A stretch of DNA of 64,000 nucleotides from assembly GCA_903833215.1 (NCBI GenBank), contig CAILEM010000160.1:87150-151149 (forward strand), read 5' to 3'. The notes under the pieces were generated by a model. The model searched no databases. It was given only the letters and a program-made list of their open reading frames with translations, and was not told where the DNA came from. This document shows positions 37,664 through 44,459 of this stretch, piece by piece. The position numbers and the translations under genes are program-made. Origin of the DNA: an uncultured Armatimonadota bacterium (GTDB lineage Bacteria; Armatimonadota; Fimbriimonadia; Fimbriimonadales; Fimbriimonadaceae). Numbering within the stretch: position 1 is the first letter of the stretch; each line of letters starts with the position of its first letter.

Positions 37664-38420
37664 TTGGAACCATTAGGTTCCATGAAGAATCAAAGGTCGC
37701 TTCACCCGAATGTCGAGCCATGTACTTGGGAGAAGTCGGGCGCCGACTGAGAAGCTCGCTAAGGATCTGCTCATCCGCATAGAACTGTTCACGGTTCCGA
37801 TTCAAGAACCAACCGACGCATGCATAGAGCTTAGGGCTCGCGTAACCGTCGAGAACCTTGAGGATGAGATCGAAGTTCAGAACTGGAAAACCGGCCGCGG
37901 ACCGAACCAGCTCTTCCAAACCACCTACACGGCCTGGCATCCAAAATCCGTCGACCAAAGTTCTTTCCCTACCAGTGAGTTTGACGGCCTTACCAAGCCG
38001 ATCACCCGATTCGACTCCAACACTGGACAAACCGTGCTTATCCAAGGGAGCCGGGTTAGCAAAAGCCCATAAGGAAACGTCGTCTAAATCCAGCGACGCA
38101 CGTCGGCCACACGTATAAGCTAAGCACCAATTCCAAGTTGAATGGCTTGCCCCCAAAAGCTCTAGGGCACTGTGGCCGCAGAATATCGCGTCTGGTCGCA
38201 ACGTCAGCATGACCAAGAAACGATCGGGATTGTAAGTTTCTGGAACCGCGCCGACAGGGACAGTCGCGAACAAGTCCTTTTGAAGTCGCTTGACCTTGCC
38301 AGAAGCCATCGCGCGACGGACCCTCTTAAGTGCTGCTTGAGGTGATGAATCCGGAAACGCCGCACGGACGCGGTTAAGATCGAATACAGGGTTTATGGCC
38401 AGAAAATCTATGAAGGTCAT
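37626..38420 (-). CDS. AbiEi-type antitoxin of the intact AbiE module
   Basis: A 264-residue AbiEi-type protein: a winged-helix-like N-terminus (about 15-55, with AALKRVRRAMASGKVKRLQK), then the domain with FCGHSALELLGASH and GRERTLVDGF, and a C-terminal helical part. It lies upstream of and overlaps the AbiEii toxin, as in abortive-infection type IV modules. In other systems this protein represses the operon through inverted repeats near the promoter and blocks the toxin. The sequence is intact. Confidence 0.85.
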   Translation of the reverse strand: MTFIDFLAINPVFDLNRVRAAFPDSSPQAALKRVRRAMASGKVKRLQKDLFATVPVGAVPETYNPDRFLVMLTLRPDAIFCGHSALELLGASHSTWNWCLAYTCGRRASLDLDDVSLWAFANPAPLDKHGLSSVGVESGDRLGKAVKLTGRERTLVDGFWMPGRVGGLEELVRSAAGFPVLNFDLILKVLDGYASPKLYACVGWFLNRNREQFYADEQILSELLSRRPTSPKYMARHSGEATFDSSWNLMVPNVLLRGGEDVEA

Positions 38421-38504
38421 TTCATTCTATGTACGTATTATGCCCCGCTGTCGGGCAATATGTGTACAAAAAGTGAAAAATGTTGAATCCCTGGATGATG
38501 CTTC

Positions 38505-38690
38505 GTGGGTACGACAGTGCAAGGTGGGGCAGTTTTCGTCAGAAAGGAGGCGAAACCGGATGTGCAATTTGCGATGAGGGCATCCGGAAAGAAATTCGAA
38601 AAACCACTCCAAAAACTCGCTGAGTAGCTGGCCATGTCGATGAATTTCGATCCGATTTTCCTTGAAGCGGACGCCGACATCGCAACGGAT
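38505..38690 (+). pseudogene. Remnant of an AbrB-Doc toxin-antitoxin module
   Basis: About 115 bp match the 3' half of the AbrB-like gene at 38845 (for example GCATCCGGAAAGAAATNCGA and CTCGCTGAGTAGCTGGCCAT). The next 45 bp match the start of the doc-like gene almost perfectly, up to the codons for F-L-E-A-D. The remnant then jumps to an unrelated sequence. It is a decayed direct duplicate of the intact module 430 bp further on. Confidence 0.75.
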
Positions 38691-38691
38691 C

Positions 38692-38740
38692 TCGGTGGGG
38701 TTAGGTCAAGCAAGGCATCTCCATCGGCATCGACACATTT
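38692..38740 (-). pseudogene. 5' remnant of a PIN-toxin gene
   Basis: On the reverse strand this reads D-A-D-G-D-A-L-L-D-L-T-P-P, and the DNA GGNTAGGTCAAGNAAG matches the start of the PIN toxin gene at 33540-33585. It is directly joined to the doc remnant, so two different modules have recombined here. Confidence 0.55.
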
Positions 38741-38844
38741 CCGGGATTGCCGATCACAAACAGCGGAGGGCCTGACAGTAGCTGTTATAACGGCGTTATA
38801 ATAAAATTTGGAATCGAAGTTCCCAAGAGATTACGGACAACCGC

Positions 38845-39057
38845 ATGACAAAAAAACTCATACAGGTCGGCAATAGCAAGGCATTGATCCTGAGCAAAGA
38901 CCTAATCGGACTGCTCGGGCTTGAAAATGACGCGGTGGACGTCACCGTGCAAGATGGCGCATTGGTCGTCAGAAGGGCCAGTAAGCCAGACGTGCAGACG
39001 GCGATGCGCGCTGCCGGAAAGAAATACGAGAAAGCACTCAAACAACTCGCTGAGTAG
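38845..39057 (+). CDS. AbrB/MazE-type antitoxin
   Basis: A 70-residue swapped-hairpin AbrB-type DNA-binding protein: MTKKLIQVGNSKALILSKDL is the typical first half, followed by the beta hairpin DVTVQDGALVVRRA and a charged C-terminal tail that probably wraps the toxin. It lies 6 bp upstream of a Doc-like toxin gene. Doc toxins are usually paired with Phd antitoxins; pairing with an AbrB-type antitoxin is less common but known. Confidence 0.87.
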   Translation: MTKKLIQVGNSKALILSKDLIGLLGLENDAVDVTVQDGALVVRRASKPDVQTAMRAAGKKYEKALKQLAE

Positions 39058-39063
39058 CTGGCC

Positions 39064-39510
39064 ATGTCGATGAATTTCGATCCGATTTTCCTTGAAGTGG
39101 ACGACGTTATTGCTATACACCGGTTTGCCATTGAGGAGTATTCAGCAGAAGGCATTGATGGCGTCGCCGTGTATGCTGCGGGGCAACCGTGGTTACTCGA
39201 TTACAACCTCCTGGAGAGCGCCGTCTTTGCTCCTCGCGCGACGATGTTCGGTGAGTATTTGCACTCTTCGCTGGCGGCGATGTGCTCGTCCTACTGGGTT
39301 TCGCTCGTGATGAATCATTCTTTCCGGGACGGAAACAAACGCGTTGGACTGCTCGCCGCTGAAACTTTCCTTCGGCTAAACGATTGCGAGATGGTATTTG
39401 ACAACGATCAAGCCAGAGAAATTACGCTGAGCATCGCCAAAGGCGAACTTAAAAGAGAGGACCTTCAAGCATTGCTCGAAAACAATATCACGCCACTAAG
39501 TGGTATCTGA
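39064..39510 (+). CDS. Doc-like Fic-fold toxin
   Basis: A 148-residue death-on-curing type protein. The Fic/Doc core motif H-x-F-x-D-G-N-K-R is complete at residues 85-93 (HSFRDGNKR), and the early segment IHRFAIEEY matches the family. Doc phosphorylates elongation factor Tu, using ATP, and so halts translation. The K at position 8 of the motif, instead of the G of AMPylating Fic proteins, supports kinase-type Doc activity. It forms a module with the AbrB-like gene just upstream. Confidence 0.87.
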   Translation: MSMNFDPIFLEVDDVIAIHRFAIEEYSAEGIDGVAVYAAGQPWLLDYNLLESAVFAPRATMFGEYLHSSLAAMCSSYWVSLVMNHSFRDGNKRVGLLAAETFLRLNDCEMVFDNDQAREITLSIAKGELKREDLQALLENNITPLSGI

Positions 39511-39624
39511 GTCCGCTGACTTTGCTGGCGATCGATAGCAGAATAATCGTCTCACTTCGGTGGATGGGAGTCATCGGCCCTACGTAAGATCTTGAATGGA
39601 ACCATCGAATTCGGAATTCTTCCC

Positions 39625-40536
39625 TTAGTTGGGAGCGAGCTTTCCCTCGTAGACACGCACATAGTCCACGACAAAGTCGTCTTCGGCGGACATCTCTTTC
39701 TCCCAGTTAGGGCTTGCGCCTGCCCAGGGGGCCGCCTCGGTACAAAGCTTTACATACCCCGGCTTTTGGCAAGGCCCGTTCGAAAGGGTTTTTCCACCTT
39801 CTTTGGACCCAAGGCCCTTGAGCGTCGTGCGCCCAACTTCTTCACCGTCGAAGTACGCCACGTAGGTGTTTTCATCCCAGTAGAGTCCGTACCGGTGGAA
39901 CTTTCCGTCGAGCGCCTGAGGAGTTGGCTTGCACACCGCCCCCGTTGAGTTGTGCTTGTCTCCATAGCCGTTCCAGTGGAAGGATAGGCTGTAGAAATCC
40001 TTTGTTGCGAAGTGGAAGGTCTCTAGGATGTCAACCTCCAACCCGTCCCGCGTGTCCGGCGTCTGATCTCCGACTTTGCCACACATCATCCAGAAGGAGC
40101 CCCAATAGTCGCCCTTCAAGTTGGCCGGAAGCTTACAGCGAGCCTCGTAGTAGCCATATCGCTGTTGGAACATCGTCTGGTTCGGGTCGTAATTCCTTTG
40201 CGTTCGAATCCCGGCACAGTCATATCGAAGCACCGGGTCTTTGGTGAGCCGAACCCCAAGGTGCAGCAGTCCATTCTCGACCCGCACCAACGATTTCACC
40301 CAACGCGAAGTTCCCTGCCGAGGCATTTCCGGTGCCTCCCACTTTGTCGCATCAAGCACATTCCCCTCAAACTCGTCGTGGAAGGTCATCTTGAACTTGC
40401 TGAGGTCAATGCCGTGTTTCAATATTGGGGTCGGCTCTTTAGCATCCAGCCCCTTGGCCCCGGCAACAACACTTAAGCCAAGAACTATTTTGAGAACCAC
40501 CGAAGTCCTCCACCCAGTTCCCCATCCCCTGATCAT
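39625..40536 (-). CDS. Secreted GH16-family glycoside hydrolase
   Basis: A 303-residue GH16 enzyme, by family a beta-1,3(4)-glucanase, agarase or carrageenase. I take the ATG at 40536 because MIRGWGTGWRTSVVLKIVLG opens a signal peptide; the frame extends 40 codons upstream. The catalytic motif E-x-D-x-x-E is present as LEVDILETF. Surrounding landmarks are F-H-D-E-F-E-G near the N-terminus, YGYYEARCKLP, and DYVRVYEG at the end. Substrate subtype cannot be set with certainty. The first 130 residues are duplicated in a truncated copy at 41873. Confidence 0.88.
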   Translation of the reverse strand: MIRGWGTGWRTSVVLKIVLGLSVVAGAKGLDAKEPTPILKHGIDLSKFKMTFHDEFEGNVLDATKWEAPEMPRQGTSRWVKSLVRVENGLLHLGVRLTKDPVLRYDCAGIRTQRNYDPNQTMFQQRYGYYEARCKLPANLKGDYWGSFWMMCGKVGDQTPDTRDGLEVDILETFHFATKDFYSLSFHWNGYGDKHNSTGAVCKPTPQALDGKFHRYGLYWDENTYVAYFDGEEVGRTTLKGLGSKEGGKTLSNGPCQKPGYVKLCTEAAPWAGASPNWEKEMSAEDDFVVDYVRVYEGKLAPN

Positions 40537-40777
40537 CCCTTGACCTCTGACCCCTTGATAGTCTGCCGTACCAACCCGGAACAGTTCCATCGAAAAAAGA
40601 ATACATACGCCTGCGTTGCCAAAGCAATGCTCACGGTTGCTGGAAGTGCTGCGCAATCCGACATCTCCACAGCCAGGGCAGATTGGAAGCAGACAGTTCT
40701 GCGAGCGACCGCACGGGAAGGCCGATTCCCAGCGGACTCTGTTTGAGAGCTAGACTCACGACGCATCCCTGGTTGCT

Positions 40778-41446
40778 TCATTTGCTTTCATCTCGAACTA
40801 CGAGACTGTCGAAAGAATTTCGTCGAACGTCCACCGAGTCTTCTGCGACCTCACGCATGATGTCGGCGATCCATGCAGGAGCGTACCGAACGTCCTTGAG
40901 AAGTCGGGCCTTGTCTTCGTCGGAAAGCTTGGACTTAAGGGCCTTTACCGCCGACTCGTCGGTGGCTTCCTTCCCGAGGTGTCGAAGTGCCTGAATGACG
41001 AGTCCACTGATTCGACCGGCAGTCGCCATGTTACGTGGAGTCGTCGGCTTTAGCTGAATCTGTTGCTTACCGATCTGAACGCTTCGAGCGGGGCCATCGG
41101 TTAGATAGACGACCTTCATTGGAACCTGCTCGGAGAGACCTAGCAGGTTTGCGGCATAAGCTCCCGATGGCTGCAGTCGCGTAGCATGCTTGCCCGCGAG
41201 AGCATGTGCGATCGCCTCGGACGTGGGTGCCAGCAAGCCGAGTGCATTATGTCGCTTGGGATAGTCATACAACCCTCGTCCAAGCTGCCGGACTGTGCCG
41301 TCTCGTTCGTGCCTCAGCAGGGCCACCGCCACCGCTGTACGGCTGCCAAGGTCAATGAAGTCACTTGGCGTAAACACCCAACCACGTCCATGCGCCCGGA
41401 TGCGACGTCGAACTTTACTGTCAATAGAATCGGCATGTTTGCCCAC
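40778..41446 (-). CDS. AbiEi-like (DUF6088) antitoxin, without its toxin
   Basis: A 222-residue protein of the DUF6088 group, related to AbiEi: winged-helix N-terminus (about 10-60, with GWVFTPSDFIDLGSRTAVAV), then L-G-R-G-L-Y-D-Y-P-K and ALAGKHATRLQPSGAYAANL. Normally an AbiEii-type nucleotidyltransferase follows directly; here the gene ends 120 bp before the duplicated GH16 sequence and no toxin is found. Two strong inverted repeats upstream are probable AbiEi operators, so autoregulation may have outlived the toxin. Confidence 0.78.
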   Translation of the reverse strand: MGKHADSIDSKVRRRIRAHGRGWVFTPSDFIDLGSRTAVAVALLRHERDGTVRQLGRGLYDYPKRHNALGLLAPTSEAIAHALAGKHATRLQPSGAYAANLLGLSEQVPMKVVYLTDGPARSVQIGKQQIQLKPTTPRNMATAGRISGLVIQALRHLGKEATDESAVKALKSKLSDEDKARLLKDVRYAPAWIADIMREVAEDSVDVRRNSFDSLVVRDESK

Positions 41447-41450
41447 TATC

Positions 41451-41486
41451 TTTTGAAACGAAAAACAATGGGAATTCGTTTCAAAA
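41451..41486. promoter_or_regulatory. Inverted-repeat operator 1 of the DUF6088 antitoxin
   Basis: TTTTGAAACGAA and TTCGTTTCAAAA are perfect 12-bp arms 12 bp apart, just upstream of the antitoxin start at 41446. Together with the second repeat 70 bp further upstream this matches the two-palindrome design known for AbiEi autorepression. Confidence 0.7.
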
Positions 41487-41518
41487 ATCAGTGCGTGATA
41501 TATCTATTTCTCTCATCG

Positions 41519-41558
41519 TTTTTTGAAGCGAAAACATGCCCAAATTCGTTTCAAAAAA
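41519..41558. promoter_or_regulatory. Inverted-repeat operator 2 of the DUF6088 antitoxin
   Basis: TTTTTTGAAGCGAA and TTCGTTTCAAAAAA form 14-bp arms with a single mismatch, separated by 12 bp, in the same layout as operator 1. The centre-to-centre distance between the two is about 70 bp. Confidence 0.7.
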
Positions 41559-41872
41559 TATACAAGGAAACGCCAATCGAGACACTGCTTTTTGGCATCA
41601 AAAACAGCAACAAGATGTCTCGAAAATCACACAGCATCGACTCTTGATACCGCTCCCACTGAGTGCAGTGATAACTTGATATTGTACAAGGCGAATATTG
41701 CTTCCGCAGGGGTCGAAGAGGATCGATGCCGAGAAGCCCTTAGCCCGTACGCGATGGTCCGCGTCACGGAGGAACTCAGTCCGCGACTCACCGACGAGGC
41801 ATGGAGGCGGAAATATATGGGAATCAAGGAATCGTCTTTAGCCGCTCGCGAACGCGTTGACGACGCGCTTGC

Positions 41873-42321
41873 CGATATCGCTGTTGAAACATGGTCTGGT
41901 TCGGGTCGTAATTCCTTTGCGTCCGAATCCCTGCACAGTCATATCGAAGCACCGGGTCTTTGGTGAGCCGAACCCCAAGGTGCAGCAGCCCATTCTCGAC
42001 GCGCACCATCGATTTCACCCACCGCGACGTCCCCTGCCGAGGCATTTCCGGTGCCTCCCACTTTGTCGCATCAAGCACATTCCCATCAAACTCGTCATGG
42101 AAGGTCATCTTGAACTTGCTGAGGTCAATGCCGCTTTTCAATGTTGGGGGCGGGACTTCGGCATCCAGAACCTTGGCCACGGCAACAACATTTAAGCCAA
42201 GAATCATTTTGAGAACCACCGAAGTCCTCCACCCAGTCCGCCATCCCCCAATCATCTTTTCACCTGTGACACATTGATAGTCTGCCATTACAACCTGGAA
42301 AGGTTGCGCTGAAAGAAGCAT
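41873..42321 (-). pseudogene. Truncated duplicate of the GH16 gene
   Basis: From about 42290 to 41880 this strand encodes the same signal peptide region and first 130 residues as the GH16 gene at 39625 (D-L-S-K-F-K-M-T-F-H-D-E-F, then TQRNYDPNQTMFQQRY) at high identity. It then runs into unrelated sequence exactly where the intact protein reads R-Y-G-Y-Y-E. The catalytic motif is lost. The two copies flank the orphan DUF6088 antitoxin and its operators. Confidence 0.85.
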
Positions 42322-42453
42322 ACATACGGCCGAGTTGACAAAGCAATGCTCTCGGTTGCCGTATGTGCGGTCAATTCGTGGCAGCCACGAACGAACCCTC
42401 GGTCACAGGTCCGAGGAAAGTAGGTAAGGCGAACAGGTCTGATTTCCCTTAGA

Positions 42454-43632
42454 TTATTTGGCGAGCCTTATGGCGTCAAGAAGTTCTTGGTCGTTGGCAT
42501 CAATCACCGCAACGATCTGAGGAAGTCGTTCCCGCAACCAAGTCTTGAACTCAGACCGAATCCCATCTTTTTGGTCTTCGGATAAAGAAGCTACTTCCGA
42601 TCCGAAGCTGTAAATCTCTTCACCGAAGATCTTTGGATATCCAGATTCCACCTTCATTCGAGCGCTGCGACGAACCCTGAAGAGTTTGGAGTTATCTGCA
42701 TCAATTAGCTTTAGTAAGACTCTTCGCACCTCAGATGTTGACGGCCTAAGATTGCTCCTGATTTCGATGGAATTATCGCTAGTGGCGAAATAGAGACAGA
42801 TTGGTCCATCTGGACATGATCGTTTGGCTGGGTCATGAAGGAGTGGTTTCCACTGCGGTGGGAAGAAGATCACATAGTCAGTGCCGATTTGCCCAATTGT
42901 CAATTGAGGCTCGGTTATCTCAGTTGTCAGAGTAGCTAAAAACTCAATGAGGGCACTGGTTTTCTTGCGCACAATCTTCCGATTGAGGAAATCAAGCGCA
43001 GCGGAGTGATTATTGTAAATCTCCTGGCATAAGAGCTCCAAATCAGAGTTAGTCAATACGTGCCTCCTGACCAAAAGCTTAGCGTAGTGGTTGATCGCCA
43101 CGGTCACTTCTTGGTTCTTTGTACCTTTGGCAATGGGCAACATTCGTTGGACCAGTTCGTCATAGGAAACCCGGCGATAGTTACCGTTGCTGGGCTTGTC
43201 ACCATTTGGGGTGAGATAGACGAAGACTGTAGCAAAACCCCGGAACCTGCTCTTAGCTTCCTGCTCATACGCGTCAAGCTGCCTCCCGTGCTCTCCACTC
43301 CAGATTTTGTTTTCAACTATGATCGCGAATTTGCTTGATTGACTTACGAGGGCAAGGTCAATCCTCCACCTTTCTCTGTGTACCTCTAGGTCGGACAGGT
43401 CAGCAAAAATCAATTCTGGTGCTACAAGCTCAATGAACCGCTTCGCAAACTCGGATCCCAGGCCGTGAATTTCCCTAGGATCTAGTAAGTAAGCGAGAAA
43501 GAACGAATGTCTGATCTCCTGGGTGGCCATGCCAACCGCTTCGAAGATGTTGAAGGCAGCAAGCTCGCGCTGAAGGCTCTCAAGATTCTTGCAGGAATTA
43601 AGTTTCTTGAGTTCTTCCTCAATGGTCCCCAT
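42454..43632 (-). CDS. PD-(D/E)XK nuclease-superfamily protein
   Basis: A 392-residue protein of the PDDEXK_4 type (PF14281). The active-site pattern is visible: Asp in RWRIDLAL, then E-N-K in FAIIVENKIWSGEHG, followed by QLDAYEQE. The N-terminal segment EIRHSFFLAYLLDPREIHGL is characteristic of this family, in which H-S-x-x-L-A-x-L-L-D-P is recurrent. Such proteins occur near restriction and defence loci and are predicted DNA endonucleases. It lies downstream of the helicase and an HhH-like gene on the same strand, so it may be an effector linked to the defence operon. Confidence 0.8.
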   Translation of the reverse strand: MGTIEEELKKLNSCKNLESLQRELAAFNIFEAVGMATQEIRHSFFLAYLLDPREIHGLGSEFAKRFIELVAPELIFADLSDLEVHRERWRIDLALVSQSSKFAIIVENKIWSGEHGRQLDAYEQEAKSRFRGFATVFVYLTPNGDKPSNGNYRRVSYDELVQRMLPIAKGTKNQEVTVAINHYAKLLVRRHVLTNSDLELLCQEIYNNHSAALDFLNRKIVRKKTSALIEFLATLTTEITEPQLTIGQIGTDYVIFFPPQWKPLLHDPAKRSCPDGPICLYFATSDNSIEIRSNLRPSTSEVRRVLLKLIDADNSKLFRVRRSARMKVESGYPKIFGEEIYSFGSEVASLSEDQKDGIRSEFKTWLRERLPQIVAVIDANDQELLDAIRLAK

Positions 43633-43671
43633 TTGTGAAGTTTAGCTGTTCCTTAGGGTGCCAACGGTTGT

Positions 43672-44190
43672 TTACCCTGACGTTTGATGCTCAGCTGAGT
43701 ACTGCCATAGGGCGCGGTCTAGGGTGCGCATGTCGGTATTCCACTCTTCGGCAAGTTGGCGGGTCAACCTGACATAGGTTTCCCACAGATCGAGGGACTG
43801 AACTTCATCTTGCAGGCCCAAAGTCCACAGGGCACGAACGTCGAGAATTGGAAAGGGATCGGGGTGGAACCAGTGCAAGATGGTCGAAGCAACTGGCAAA
43901 CCGACACCGTAGAGCAGTTGAGGGATGTGAACAGCGAGCCTTACCGAATGAGTCGACAAGGCATGGCGAGTAACTTCCTGAATCAGTTCGTTCGAGTTCT
44001 GAGCCAGTTTCGGCCGGATCCGCGGAGACTTCCAATCACCTAGGATCGCAAGTTCTGGCTTGGTGAGGCAGCCCCGCGCCTTGACGGACTCAACTAGTGC
44101 CGTTAGTGGAGCGTCGAAGCTGTGGTCGTATTGCAGCGCGTAATTCTGGAGGTCAGCGGCGGTGATTCTGGGTTTGATCATTGCAGTCAT
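43672..44190 (-). CDS. HhH-GPD-like hypothetical protein
   Basis: A 172-residue protein. The central segment GVGLPVASTILHWFHPDPFP followed by ILDVRALWTLG resembles the helix-hairpin-helix and catalytic-Asp region of HhH-GPD base-excision glycosylases, where G-x-G-x-x-x-A is followed by an essential Asp. It lacks an iron-sulphur motif and is shorter than full glycosylases, so it may be a DNA-binding relative. It stands 40 bp upstream of the PD-(D/E)XK gene and 270 bp downstream of the helicase. Function is inferred with caution. Confidence 0.55.
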   Translation of the reverse strand: MTAMIKPRITAADLQNYALQYDHSFDAPLTALVESVKARGCLTKPELAILGDWKSPRIRPKLAQNSNELIQEVTRHALSTHSVRLAVHIPQLLYGVGLPVASTILHWFHPDPFPILDVRALWTLGLQDEVQSLDLWETYVRLTRQLAEEWNTDMRTLDRALWQYSAEHQTSG

Positions 44191-44459
44191 TTCTTTGTCG
44201 AAGATAGTTGAACGGTATATGACAAGTCAGGGAGACATGCGTGATCGACGACTACGGTCTGAAATTGAGCGTTGCAGCTGCAGATGTAAATATCATCCTG
44301 GACCTTTCTATGGACGTGCTGCCCCCTCACGAGATCGGAACAGAGGGATTTTGTTGATCAGGTAGGCCCTGGAAATACCACGCGACGAGCGAGAGATGGC
44401 GATTCAGCTGCCCAAACATTACTCGAACGTCTGACTCCCAGAACCCTTGGCAACTGAAC

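Noticed and set aside
41523..41966. Forward frame of 147 codons between the DUF6088 operators and the GH16 duplicate
   Set aside because: It begins inside the operator region and ends antisense to the GH16 copy. About 200 bp in the middle (41690-41870) look coding-like but match no family I know, so it is at most another fragment.
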